Part shown: piece after piece, positions 46,308 through 58,049 of the stretch
How positions within the stretch are numbered: position 1 is the stretch's first letter
Layout of the letters: every line of letters begins with the position of its first letter
NCBI RefSeq assembly: GCF_036588685.1
Contig: NC_086377.1
Coordinates: forward strand, 74,964,283-75,028,282
DNA: 64,000 nucleotides
DNA from: Mytilus trossulus
Lineage: Eukaryota; Mollusca; Bivalvia; Mytilida; Mytilidae
Reading direction: 5' to 3'
Made by a program: the position numbers and the translations under genes
The notes under the pieces: generated by a model
Told to the model about the DNA's origin: nothing
The model's database searches: none
What the model saw: the letters and a program-made list of their open reading frames with translations, nothing else

Positions 46308-46659
46308 CTGTAAGCAAAACAAATCTTTTACATGTTCCTCTAGAACATACAAATGTATTATAATGTAATAATTGAATTTAACAAGCTACATTTTTACAGT
46401 TTCAATAGTTTATACCAAATACAGTGATTACCTTATTTTTTGTGTAATCATACGTTTTTTGATTGAGTTAAGTCTGCTAATTGATATTTTATCGTATGTT
46501 TTTATATGTTGTGATGTTATGCTATTGTTTCAGAAAAAAAAGGGAGAAGGTTTGGGCCCATTAAAACGTTTAATCCCGCTGCAAATGTTTGCACCTGTCC
46601 TAAGTCAGGAATCTGATGTACAGTAGTTGTCGTTTGTTTATGTTATATATACGAGTTTC
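46308..46659. other. Intron between exons 1 and 2, unassigned part
   Basis: AT-rich sequence next to the acceptor of exon 2. A forward 84-codon frame at 46372-46626 has no supported function. Confidence 0.4.
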
Positions 46660-46870
46660 TCGTTTCTCGTTTTGTTTATATAGATTAGACCGTTGGTTTT
46701 CCCGTTTGAATGGTTTTACACTAGTAATTTTGGGGCCCTTTATAGCTTGTTGTTCGGTGTGAGCCAAGGCTCCGTGTTGAAGGCCGTACTTTAACCTATA
46801 ATGGTTTAATTTTTAAATTGTTATTTGGATGGAGAGTTGTCTCATTGGCACTCACACCACATCTTCCTAT
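46660..46870 (+). repeat. Dispersed 200 bp repeat, second copy
   Basis: Matches 27405-27602 in the same orientation: GACCGTTGGTTTTCCCGTTT, ATTTTGGGGCCCTTTATAGC, GAAGGCCGTACTTTAACCTA, GTCTCATTGGCACTCACACC. Confidence 0.8.
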
Positions 46871-47032
46871 ATCTAATTACCAAAAAGGAGTGAAATTGCT
46901 GATTATAATTTCAGAGGTTTTTTTTTGAAAAGTTTGTAGACAATTGTATGATGCATCAGTTTTGAGATAAGCCTAAGTTTTTGTTGAGGTTTGTATTGCT
47001 CGGTCTTTAGTTTTTTATGTAATGTTTTGAAT

Positions 47033-47165
47033 ATAAAAAGATGTGGTATGATTGCCAATAAGACAATTCTACAAAAAAGACCAATTAAAACAGAAAATAA
47101 CCGTTCAGGCTTCAACAATGATCAAAGCCCATATGGTATAGTCAGCTATAAAAGGCCCTGAAATG
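47033..47165 (-). repeat. Dispersed 200 bp repeat, inverted partial copy
   Basis: Begins AAAGATGTGGTATGATTGCC (reverse complement of the usual end) and continues to AGCTATAAAAGGCCCTGAAA. Lies 160 bp from the copy at 46.66 kb in opposite orientation. Confidence 0.75.
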
Positions 47166-47329
47166 ACTAATGTAGACTGCTGAATTTTGATTGTTTTTCA
47201 GTTTTTTCCATGGCGTTTTCGGATTCTCTTCGACTTAAAGAGTTGTAAAGGTCCTACAATATCTTATGTTTCTTTTTTTTGACTCCTGGAATTTTTAATA
47301 TTGAAATTCTGTTCACTGTAGTCATTTTG

Positions 47330-48335
47330 ATTTCTCCTGTTCTCCTCTGAGAATACTGCACACCTGTATCTTATGTACAGTTTATAGACAACATAGGTCA
47401 CGTGACACTGACTGACTCTTAGAATACTACACACTTGTATCTTGATGTACAGTTCATAGACAACATAGGTCACATGACATAGGTCACATGACACTGACTA
47501 ACTATGAGAATACTGCATGCCTGTATTTTTATGTACATTTTATAGACAACATAGGTCACATGACATAGGTCACATGACATTGACTGACTCTGAGAATACT
47601 ACACACCTGTATCTTTATGTACATTGTATAGACAACAAAGGTCACATGACATAGGTCACATGACACTGACTGAATCTGAGAATACTGCACGCCTGTATCT
47701 TTATGTACATTTTATATACAACATAAGTCACATGACATAGGTCACATGACACTGACTGACTCTAAGAATACTGCACACCTGTATCTTAATGTACAGTTTA
47801 TAGACAACATAAGTCACATGACATAGGTCACATGACACTGACTGAATCTGAGAATACTGCACGCCTGTATCTTTATGTACATTTTATAGACAACATAGGT
47901 CACATGACATAGGTCACATGACACTGACTGAATCTGAGAATACTGCACGCCTGTATCATTATGTACATTTTATAGACAACATAGGTCACATGACATAGGT
48001 CACATGACACTGACTGACACTGAGAATACTACACGCCTGTATCTTTATGTACATTTTATAGACAACATAGGTCACATGACATAGGTCACATGACACTGAC
48101 TGAATCTGAGAATACTGCATGCCTGTATCTTTATGTTCATTTTATAGACAACATAGGTCACATGACATAGGTCACATGACACTGACTGACACTGAGAATA
48201 CTACACGCCTGTATCTTTATGTACATTTTATAGACAACATAGGTCACATGACATAGGTCACATGACACTGACTGACTCTGAGAATACTACACACCTGTAT
48301 CTTTATGTACAGTTTATAGACAACATAAATAACAT
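47330..48335. repeat. 86 bp tandem array (about 11-12 units)
   Basis: Units ACTGACTGACTCTGAGAATA, CTACACACCTGTATCTTTAT, GTACATTTTATAGACAACAT, AGGTCACATGACATAGGTCA, CATGAC. The first units are shorter because the ATAGGTCACATGAC doublet is single. It stops 30 bp from exon 1. Confidence 0.95.
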
Positions 48336-48365
48336 GACCATTGATTTTTAAGAAGACAATCTTAC

Positions 48366-48389
48366 CTCATCCCAACTTGCCATTATATC
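48366..48389 (-). CDS. Roco gene, exon 1 (start codon)
   Basis: First coding exon of an ankyrin-ROC-COR (Roco family) gene on the minus strand. The ATG is at 48383-48381 and the exon encodes MASWDE, ending on a codon boundary before a GTAAG donor. A TTTTACAG acceptor precedes the 6 non-coding bases ahead of the ATG, which suggests an unlocated 5' untranslated exon further right. The start is chosen because exon 2 joins in phase and begins directly with an ankyrin helix (KLLTAAREGN). Very short first exons are easily mis-called, so confidence is moderate. No promoter motif was recognised upstream. Confidence 0.65.
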
Positions 48390-49639
48390 CTGTAAAAGAA
48401 AAACACAACATTTTATCATGTTTGTACACAAGAGTTGTAATTTAAAGAGAAATATGTTTAAGGGGCATTAACTAAAAGAAACAAAAAAAAACATAAAATA
48501 AAATCATGAAAATTAATGAAAGTTTGATGGGGGGGATAAGGGGGGGTGTTGAAATTAGTGGGGGTAATTAAAATAATGCTTAAAGAAGTGATTTTTTGGA
48601 AGAAAATAGAGGTATAATACTTAAACTTCGGTACTGACATGATTTATAACAAACTTTTCTAAAATTGTCCGTTTATAAATTTTGAAATTATAAAGAAACT
48701 AAGGTTTCAATTCACTCAGGCAAAGTTGACCTTAGATGAGTTTGGCTATTTGTTTTAGGTATTTTTTGTCATATAGCTCTTCAACTGTTTCGGTACTTGT
48801 ACATCCTCGGATTTCAAATGTTTGGCTTTGAGCGTTCCTGATGAAGGTAAATCCAGAAAAGCACTTCGGACGCATGAAATTATTAAACGTGTTGTTTTCA
48901 ATTTTTTAAACAAGTGATTTTTCATGCCATTATCCCAGATTCAGTACAGGGTCATCACCTGACATGACCAGTCATCTTATCAACACAGATGTTGGTTCTG
49001 ATAATTTTACAACATAATTAGTATTGTACATTTAAAGCTACAATAAAATTAAATCACTTAGTCTAGTGATTTATTTGTACTACTTAAATAAGTGATTATG
49101 AAAGAAAGACAACTCTAACTTCCAACATTTGTTGACACAATGTTACTTGAATCAGTGATTTAAAAAGTCCGCTGACTGTACAATGATGATCGAAATTGAC
49201 TATTCAAAGCCAACAGGAATTTTCTTTTTTATCACTTGCAGTACATTTATTTTGCCAATTTGCATTTTTTAGGCAGCAAAAGTATTCAATAAAAATTTAA
49301 GTCAGCTAACTTTCTAATCAATTGAACAGTATACGCTTTTAAATAAGCTTTTTAAGTTAAAGCATTAGTAATTAATAGCAAAAAGGCTGTTACACACTCA
49401 CGCTCTTCATGTGGCAATTAAGGCACAAAAGTTTATTAGCTTTGCTTATATCTATACATTGTAAAGCGTATAATTTGTGCAAGGTGAGGTCAATGTACAC
49501 ATCATTATTAATTAACTACACTGTTATTGGACTTAATATGATGAAATCTGCCTATGCAATATCAGGCCAATACAGCAAGCCTCGGACCAATAACAAGGCC
49601 AATACAGAAATATTTACGTAATAATGTCGCCGCTAAAGG
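48390..49639. other. Upstream region of the Roco gene
   Basis: Contains the acceptor tract before exon 1, a G-rich stretch at 48525-48570, and at about 48690-48905 a dispersed fragment (CACTTCGGACGCATGAAATT, TTAAACGTGTTGTTTTCAAT). I saw no TATA box or other promoter signal that stands out, and no 5' exon I could defend. Confidence 0.35.
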
Positions 49640-50689
49640 TTAAGGGCATACGATACAGTTACAGGGGAGGTAATGACGTTGCTAACGTAAAATGTTATTT
49701 TTGCGACGTCAAACTGCGACAAATCGGGAAAAAGATGCATTTTTCGACTGGTTTTTATCATTCAAACTGATTTAATTTGAAAACGAGTTCATGGACCCCT
49801 ATTTTTCAAAACAGCAATTTGTTTCATTTTGCAGGGAGATTTTGTGACCAAAATTTTATAAAACTGTAAATAGAGGATTTTTTTAAATTTTGATAAACAT
49901 ACAGCAAAAAATGACGTATTTTCCTCAATTCATGAACATTTTGATAAATTGGAGTTATTTCTGAATAAAAAATGTATAATGTTTTAAGATACTTATAAAA
50001 TACAGACATTACCGATTTTTTAACAAAAAACAATTTGTGTTTATCTTTTATAACAAACAAGAGGCTCTCAAGAGCTTGAATCGCTCACCTTAATTCTTTT
50101 GGTTAAATCTCTCATCAATGATTATTTTGGCCTATCAATTTATTTAAATGTTTTTTGGATCGTCCTATTTTCTTCAAAAGCCAAAAAAAATAATCATTTT
50201 CTCCTTATGTTCTATTTTAGCCATAGTAGCTATGTTTCTTGACATACAAGGAAATAAAATATAAAATTTATACTAAATACTCTGAAACTCATTTAGCCTA
50301 AGTTTGGCTGAAATTGATACAGCAGTTTCAAAGGAGAAGATTTCTTAAAGTAAGTCAACATGATGAACAAATTGTGAAAAAAAGTCTTTAAAGGGCAATA
50401 ACTCCTTAAGGGGTCAATTGACAATTTTGGTCAAATTGACTTAATTGAAGATCTTACTTTGCTGAACATTATTGCTGTTTACAGTTTATTTCTATCTATA
50501 ATTATATTCAAGACAAAAAACAAAAACAGAAAAATTTCCTTAAAATTATCAATTCAGGGGCAGCAACCCAACAACAGGTTGTCTGATTCATCTGAAAATT
50601 TCAGGGCAGGCAGATGTTGACCTGATAAACAATATTACCCAATGTCAGATTTGCTCTAAATGCTTTCCCTCATGATTTTTTTTTTCTGA

Positions 50690-51010
50690 ATATTGTCTGA
50701 ATGTGTCTGAAAATGTCTGAATTATTTCTGAAATTTTCTTACATGATAAATGATGTCTGAATTTTTCTGAATCCTGATATTTCTATTCTGAATTGATACT
50801 GACAATTCTGAATTTTTGCTGAATATTTCTGAATCATTAAGAATTTTATTCAGACAAATTAAGAACTTCTGAAAGTGTCTGAATTGTTCTGAAATTGTCA
50901 GAAATATATCCAAGAATGTAAGACGAATTAAAAATCTGTATGTATCAGTAAGTGTATGATTCAGACAAATTCAGAATTTCTGAAAAATGTCATAATTTTT
51001 CTAAGTGTGT
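50690..51010. repeat. Left subterminal TCTGAAT cluster
   Basis: Dense short repeats GTCTGAATGTGTCTGAA, TTTCTGAAT, ATTCAGACAAATT in both orientations beside the left terminus of the 11.8 kb insertion. Confidence 0.85.
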
Positions 51011-51119
51011 CAGAACTATGTTTAATAAATTGTTTACACAGAGATGACCAATTTTTTTTGTTATGCTGACACTAAAATGTAAATTTTGAAATCAAAATAG
51101 TTAAAGTTTTACATGTAAG

Positions 51120-51700
51120 TAATGCAAAATATTCAAAGTCAATGAACCATGACTGAAGGTATTATGGGCTGAACAATCACCATGAAAATGAAAATTTGCC
51201 AAATGCATACCAATTATCAATAGACAATGACAGATTGAGCAGGGTCAGATTATCTCCATGGAAATGAGATGTAGCAATACCAGTTAAACTGCATACCAAA
51301 TATCATTTACATATCACAATATGTTCCCAATGCATTAATTAACCTTATCACAAACTAATACAGTTGTAAACTAAGCAAAAGTTTCAAAATCTTCAGACCA
51401 TGACTGAGGGGTAGGGTCAATTAATCTCGATGGAAATGAGGATGTATGTACTATGCTAGTTCAACTAGGGGTTCCCCATAAAGTGACCTAATCACAAACT
51501 AATACATGAAGACTTAGCAAACGTTTTAAAGTCAATAGGCCATGGCAGTTGGTGCAGGATCAAATAATTTTCATGGAAATGAGATGCACCAATGCTAGTT
51601 TAAATGCATACCAAATAACATTGACTAACACCAGTGGTTCCCCTTTAACTCAGGCCTTATCAAACTAATACATGTTAACTAAGCAAGTTTCAGTCACAAA
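51120..51700. repeat. Degenerate repeat with CATGGAAATGAGATG core
   Basis: Four diverged units of about 155 bp, with landmarks ACCATGACTGA, TCTCCATGGAAATGAGATG and GTTAAACTGCATACCAAAT. A similar segment follows the 75 bp array near 19330-19385. Confidence 0.7.
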
Positions 51701-54700
51701 TTAACTTGTAATTCGATGTTCAAAGCCACACTCTGATGCTGGAAACAGCATATACATGTACATATGTCTCGATTTTCGGTTTCTTCAAGGAGAGACAAAA
51801 CTGTAAGAATTATCTTTTCTGTATTGCCGTGTATAACGAAATTTGCAATGTGCAAAAATATCAACGATAACTGAACAAAAGGGATGTCATTTTGTAAATT
51901 AGACAAAGAGAAATTTCGTTCTCAGCAATTATAGATATAGGAAGATGTGGTGTGAGTGTCAATGAGACAACTCTTCATCCAAATAACAATTTATAAGAGT
52001 AAACCATTATAGGTCAATGTAAGGCCTTCAACACTGTTTCATTGCATTTAAGAAATATGTTTCTCCGTGAAATAGGACCCCATTGATTTATTCGAAATTC
52101 TAAGAAGTGATCCGTTTTAGGTATAGCTAAGGTATTACTAACTCCACTCATCTTCATTCATTTATTTCTTAGTTATCACGAAGAACATATACTAGTCCTC
52201 AGATTATCGTATTTATCATGAAAATTCGGATCTGATCTAATTGATAATTACCCATTGAAAACTGCACAGTATATATGGCCTGAGAGCCACTATAGACCCC
52301 CATTATGTTGATGCTCTTTCGAGTTCAAAACAGATGCTGTCCAACAAAAGAAAAGCTTAGCGTGAAGAATGTGTTCGGACGATTACAGACAAGAGGAGAA
52401 AAGAAAATATGGAATATTCGTTGTCGAGTGCTAATAAAAATTAAATACTGATGTCTGCATGGTTTTTTTATATTTAAAAAAGTAAATGGTTTCTATGTGT
52501 GTCTCACACTTTTGCTGCAGCCAGAGTAAATGTGCAATGTTGTTTGCCATGCATCCCGACTTCGCCGGGGAGTTACCATTTGATTTATACGGGAGGCTAG
52601 GATGAAACATGTTGTTATGTATTTTATTTCACGTGTTGTAATATCTCTTTCCTGCATGCGTTCTTATATATTCGCTCTTATCAGTCATCAGTCCTGCTAT
52701 TTTCTTATCCTGACCTTTTTATAAAAAAATTCGTCCTGCCTGTTTTTCTCGACTTTTTTTTGTAACTGATTACATCCCAACCCTCCCCCTGAACATGAAA
52801 TGATAGTTTTTTATTGGAAAAATTACGGGAATGTGAAAAAAAAGATTAAGCCAAGTTTCAGTGATTTCATTCCAATGTCGTATTTCTTTTTTAAAGAAAA
52901 TTTCGGCACTGCTTTCAACAGCAATGTCCTGTTTTCAATAAATTCAACAAATATCAGTTAAAGTTTGGGTGAAAAACCAGGTTTCATCAGATTCAGATCG
53001 CCCGTTATTCACTGGGTTTTTTTTCACTGACAAGTTTAAAAATTCCAACAAAGTACCTTTTTCCAGTGCCGTAGATGTAGATGAAAGATAAAATCATTGA
53101 TCTACTATTTTAAACAATCTATGTGCAGTATAACGTAATCAGAGATCAATATTTTAATTAGATTGCTATTTTAAGGTAAGGGTCAATTCCGTTTTAAAAA
53201 GGTAATTAGTATGGCGTTTATTATCACTGAACCAGTATATATTTGTTTAGGGGCCAGTTGAAGGACGCCTCCGGGTGTGGGAATTTCTCGCTGCATTGAA
53301 GACCTGTTGGTGACCTTCTGCTGTAACAGCCAATGGCGTTTTTTTAAATGATTTGTGTATTGCATTAACTATACAATCTGCTGCTTGATCGTTGGAACTT
53401 GACATCGCTTACGAAATAGATAACTGACATCGAAGTACCAAAGCGTGTCGACTGCACCAGGTTAGATTGGTGAGAAATTAAGATATCGGGTTAACTGCTT
53501 ACTTGATTGACAGGAATCAATTATCGTTGAGGCTCCTGTAGGGAAAATATGATTACATTGTTAAAAGTTGCCATTATTACAAAGTGGAGTATATAAGCAT
53601 ACGATCAGTTCTCACAGGGACAGTCACAGTATACTAACGATTTTTTACCCGACCAGATTTAAAGTTCGTGACGTTTTTCTCGCAGCGAGTCGGTTTGTAG
53701 GTTAATTGTTTTTATGACAAATGCAGCCCTAAAAATCCCGTTTTTTTGTCCGTTTGTTTAACTTGCTACGTAAAAATACGTCTGTGGTAAAAACCTAGGA
53801 CTATTACAATGACAGTTAGTATAATAGTTCCAGTAAATACACTATAAACTATAAGGGGGCATATATATATGCCTATTGTGATACCTGTCTTTTGATGGAT
53901 TAATAATATTATAAAAACAAAATTGTTTTGATAATATATTCAGCTTGAAATTAATTTTTAAAAAATGTACGAACTGTAAAACAGATTTACAAGTTCATTC
54001 ATTATAATACTCTGAGACTAGTCTAAGTTATACTGCATACATTAGTGAATGACTGAATACAATTATTTTGTTAACAAATATCAATAAAGATAAATACATT
54101 GTATTCCAGGGTTGTACTGCAATCAAAGGGAAAATGATGAAATTGATTGCGGCAATATAAATATTCGGTGATTTTTTCAACAAACATCAACATATTTTGT
54201 TCAAATACATAAAATTATGCCACTAGACAACAATTAGAAAAAAATAATAATCAGGGCGAATGGACCCTGGGCGAACAGGTACTAGGGCGAACGTGAATCA
54301 GGGCGTACGGACCCGGATTCATATATAACGTCCGTTTATAAATTAGGCTGCCTATAAATTATTCCATATCAGTAGACGGATATTTATAGTGGTTGAAAAC
54401 CTCCATAAATTAATCATACAAGACCGCTGAGACAACTATAGCACGTGTGTTATATTAGTTTCAGAAATAAAGTAAAAATTTCCTTGTACGATATATTTAT
54501 TCTCGGCGGGCGATTTCATGGTAATCGGTGAACGTAATCGTCTATAATCCGGAAAATGAACCGGAGTTGGTTTTCATGTTAGATCTAGATCGTGTGACGC
54601 AGACAACGTTTGAACGCTGCAGGACAGATATTTTAAAAATAACAACGAGAACCTTTGTATGTATAACAGCTTGATATAAAGGAAAAAATGACGTCTGCCA

Positions 54701-54880
54701 TTCAGAAGATGGTTTTCAACTTGCCCAGGAAATTGACTATAACTTGTAAACTGTCAGTGTAAATCCAAACGCACATACAAGACAAATATCCACAACTGCA
54801 AGTGACAACAGTTACAGGCTATACAAAAATCAGTGCCAATAACGATCATGGGGTATGAATATGTGTCCATTTCAATGCTA
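51701..54880. other. Interior of the 11.8 kb insertion, mostly unassigned
   Basis: 51935-52040 is an inverted copy of the 200 bp dispersed repeat (GGAAGATGTGGTGTGAGTGT, GTAAGGCCTTCAACAC). Near 54255-54320 GGGCGAA and GGGCGTA motifs recur at 15-20 bp intervals. No gene recognised on either strand. Confidence 0.45.
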
Positions 54881-55159
54881 ATTTTTTAATTTGGAAACGG
54901 CCATTTAATATTTAATATTGTGGGTGGGGCAGGGGATTTGAAAATTGAATAATCTTGTCCTGCCCTATGTCCTGCGTCTGGCAAGGCTATTTTTTTTTTG
55001 GGGGGGGGGGGGGGGTGCCTTCCTACGACGGCGTCACAGAAAAACATAAAATATCCTTGCCAGATGTTATAGTTATTTGGATGATCCAAATAATTATAAC
55101 ATGATCCAAATAATTATAACATCTGGCCCTGCCCAATGCCTGCCTATGACATCGTCTTA

Positions 55160-55340
55160 GTCCAAATAATTATGACGTCTGGCAAGGCTTTTTAAAAAAA
55201 ATTCGGGGACACCTTCTTACGACTGCGTCCCAGAAAAAAATTAAAATAGTCTTGCCAGATGTTATACCGTTATTATTTGGACTAATGTCGTCCCAGAAAA
55301 AAGATAAAATAGCCTTGCCAGACGTCGTAATTATTTGGAC
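55160..55340. mobile_element. 181 bp TA-flanked MITE
   Basis: Left GTCCAAATAATTATGACGTC then TGGCAAGGC; right, reverse complement, GTCCAAATAATTACGACGTC then TGGCAAGGC. TA flanks both sides, as for Tc1/mariner-type MITEs. More copies of the same ends lie at 55010-55140, so several insertions overlap. Confidence 0.85.
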
Positions 55341-55404
55341 TAGCCTTGCCTTTAAAGATATCAGAATGAAAAATTACTTTACACACCAAAATAAAGGATA
55401 TTTA

Positions 55405-55538
55405 TAGTATAACTTATCGCCGTATTTGAATATAAAAAATAAGACAACGCGTAGCACGAGTTTAATCCATAGCGGCGTTCGGTCACAAGTTGTCTTATTT
55501 TTGATATTCAAATACGGCGATTAGTTATACTTTTTATT
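55405..55538. mobile_element. Foldback element, about 130 bp
   Basis: AGTATAACTTATCGCCGTAT, TTGAATATAAAAAATAAGAC, AAC is mirrored by GTTGTCTTATTTTTGATATT, CAAATACGGCGATTAGTTAT, ACT. About 42 bases of inverted repeat surround a 40-base centre. Confidence 0.85.
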
Positions 55539-55540
55539 AT

Positions 55541-57493
55541 ACGACCGCAAATTTTGAAAAAATTTTCGTCGTATATTGCTATCACATTGGCGTCGTCGTC
55601 GTCGTCGTCGTCGTCCGAATACTTTTAGTTTTCGCACTCTAACTTTAGTAAAAGTGAATAGAAATCTATGAAATTTTAACACAAGGTTTATGACCATAAA
55701 AGGAAGGCTGGTATTGATTTTGGGAGTTTTGGTTCCAACATTTTAGGAATTAGGGGCCAAAAAGGGCCCAAATAAGCATTTTCTTGGTTTTCGCACTATA
55801 ACTTTAGTTTAAGTTAATAGAAATCTATGAAATTTTGACACAAGGTTTATGACCACAAAAGAAAGGTTGGGATTGATTTTGGGAGTTTTGGTTTCAACAG
55901 TTTAGGAATTAGGGGCCAAAAAGGGACCCAAATAAGCATTTTCTTGGTTTTCGCACTATAACTTTAGTTTAAGTTAATAGAAATCTATGAAATTTTGACA
56001 CAAGGTTTATGACCACAAAAGGAAGGTTGGTATTGATTTTGGGAGTTTCGGTCCTAACAGTTTAGGAATTAGGGGCCAAAAAGGGACCCAAATAAGCATT
56101 TTTCTTGGTTTTCGCACCATAGCGTTAGTATAAGTAAATAGAAATCTATGAAATTTAAACAAAAGGTTTATGACTATAAAAGGAAGGTTGGTATTGATTT
56201 TGGGAGTTTTGGTCCCAACAGTTAAGGAAAAAGGGGCCCAAAGGGTCCAAAATTAAACTTTGTTTGATTTCATCAAAATTGAATAATTGGGGTTCTTTAA
56301 TATGCCGAATCTAACTGTGTATGTAGATTCTTAATTTTTGGTCCCGTTTTCAAATTGGTCTACATTAAGGTCCAAAGGGTCCAAAATTAAACTTAGTTTG
56401 ATTTTAACAAAAATTGAAACCTTGGGGTTCTTTGATATGCTGAATCTAAAAATGTACTTAGATTTTTGATTATTGGCCCAGTTTTCAATTTGGCCCAAAT
56501 CGAGGTCCAAAATTAAACATATTGTTTGATTTCATCAAAAATTGAATAATTGGGGTTCTTTGATATGCCAAATCTAACTGTGTATGTAGATTCTTAATTT
56601 TTGGTCCAGTTTTAAAATTGGTCTAAATTAAAGTGCAAAGGGTCCAAAATTAAACTAAGTTTGATTTTAACAAAAATTAAATTCTTGGGCCTCTTTGATA
56701 TGCTGAATCTAAACATGTACTTAGATTTTTGATTATGGGCCCAGTTTTCAAGTTGGTCCAAATCAGGATCTAAAATTATTATATTAAGTATTGTGCAATA
56801 GCAAGTCTTTTCAATTGCACAGTATTGTGCAATGGCAAGAAATATCTAATTTCACAATATTGTGAAATAGCTATTTTTTTTTTAATTAAGAGTTATCTTT
56901 CTTTGTCCAGTATAGTAAGCAAGAAATATCTAATTTCACAATATTGTGCAATAGCAAGAATATTTTTTAATTGGAGTTATCTTTCTTTGTCCAGAATCAA
57001 CTTAAATCTTTGTTATATACAATATACAATGTATATTCACTTTTTCTACCAACTGATAAATTTAAATAATCTTTACCTTTCAGTGATAACAAGCAGTTTT
57101 TTTACATCTTAATATTTTATGATGTATTTAAATGATTAGTAATTGTTGCAAACTTCATTAGAATATTTTAATTGAAATTAGTTTTGGAATAAAAAATTGG
57201 GTTCAATTTTTCTCATTTGAAATTTCATAAATAAAAAGAAAATTTCTTCAAACATTTTTTTGAGAGGATTAATATTCAACAGCATAGTGAATTGCTCTAA
57301 GAGAAAACAAAAATTTTAAGTTCATTTGAATACATTCATTCTGTGTCAGAAACCTATGCTGTGTCAACTATTTAATCACAATCCAAATTTAGAGCGGAAT
57401 CCAGCTTGAATGTTGTGTCCATACTTGCCCCAACCGTTCAGGGTTCAACCTCTGCGGTCGTATAAAGCTACGCCCTGCGGAGCATCTGGTTAC
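55541..57493 (-). mobile_element. Dispersed 2 kb element, copy B (inverted)
   Basis: Reverse complement of copy A over nearly all landmarks: it ends CGGAGCATCTGGTTAC on the plus strand and contains the TGCACAGTATTGTGCAATGG palindromes and the GGGAGTTTTGGTCCCAACAG blocks. Its other end is TATACGACCGCAAATTTTGA then a hairpin partner TTTTCGTCGTATA and a GTC trinucleotide run, which copy A lacks. Lies inside the 11.8 kb insertion. Confidence 0.85.
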
Positions 57494-57902
57494 ATTGGCT
57501 AATGTTTTTTTTTATGAAATTAATGTAGAAAATGTAAGGAACTATATGTTTTTACTACGCATTCACAATTTGTTTTGATCCGACGTTATCGACGTCCTGA
57601 CAACGCCTATTGTTGTATGACGTCAGAGAGTGAAATAACCACGTTTATTTCACATGTGAAATTATTGGTTTTTATTTAACTGGGAAATCAATGTAATTTA
57701 TTGCAACCAATGTAATAATTACAACTATCTTTTTAAACAACTAAAAAATAAAACAATCAGGAATCACAAAATACATATTCCAAAATTAATCGTGCCTCCT
57801 CCTGTGACAGAATATCAAATGGTCGTTTCCTTATAGTCAGATTATACTATGCAAAATTGAAAACAACAATGAACATGTAATTATAAATTATATGGGTAAA
57901 CA
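57494..57902. other. Unassigned sequence within the insertion
   Basis: AT-rich. GAGTGAAATAACCACGTTTA then TTTCACATGTGAAATTATTG includes the short palindrome TTTCACATGTGAAA. No gene. Confidence 0.4.
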
Positions 57903-57904
57903 TA

Positions 57905-58000
57905 GTCCAAATAATTATGACATCTTCAAAGGCTATTATATTTTTTGTTGTCAAGGAAAAAAAATATAATAGCCTTTCAAGACGTCATAATTATTTGGAC
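57905..58000. mobile_element. 96 bp TA-flanked MITE, near-perfect hairpin
   Basis: GTCCAAATAATTATGACATC ... GACGTCATAATTATTTGGAC with TA on both sides; the stem continues through AAAGGCTATTATATTTTTT and its complement. Same family as 55160-55340. A further half-copy starts at 58020 (TAGTCGAAATAATTATGAGG). Confidence 0.9.
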
Positions 58001-58049
58001 TACGGGAATAGGGTATACATAGTCGAAATAATTATGAGGTCTGACAGTA

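Noticed and set aside
53183-53365. Protein-coding exon at 53.2 kb
   Set aside because: 60-codon frame without domain, splice support or neighbours.
57420-57460. tRNA-like B box (GGTTCAACCTC) in the 2 kb element
   Set aside because: No matching A box or cloverleaf could be drawn, so a tRNA or SINE promoter is not supported.
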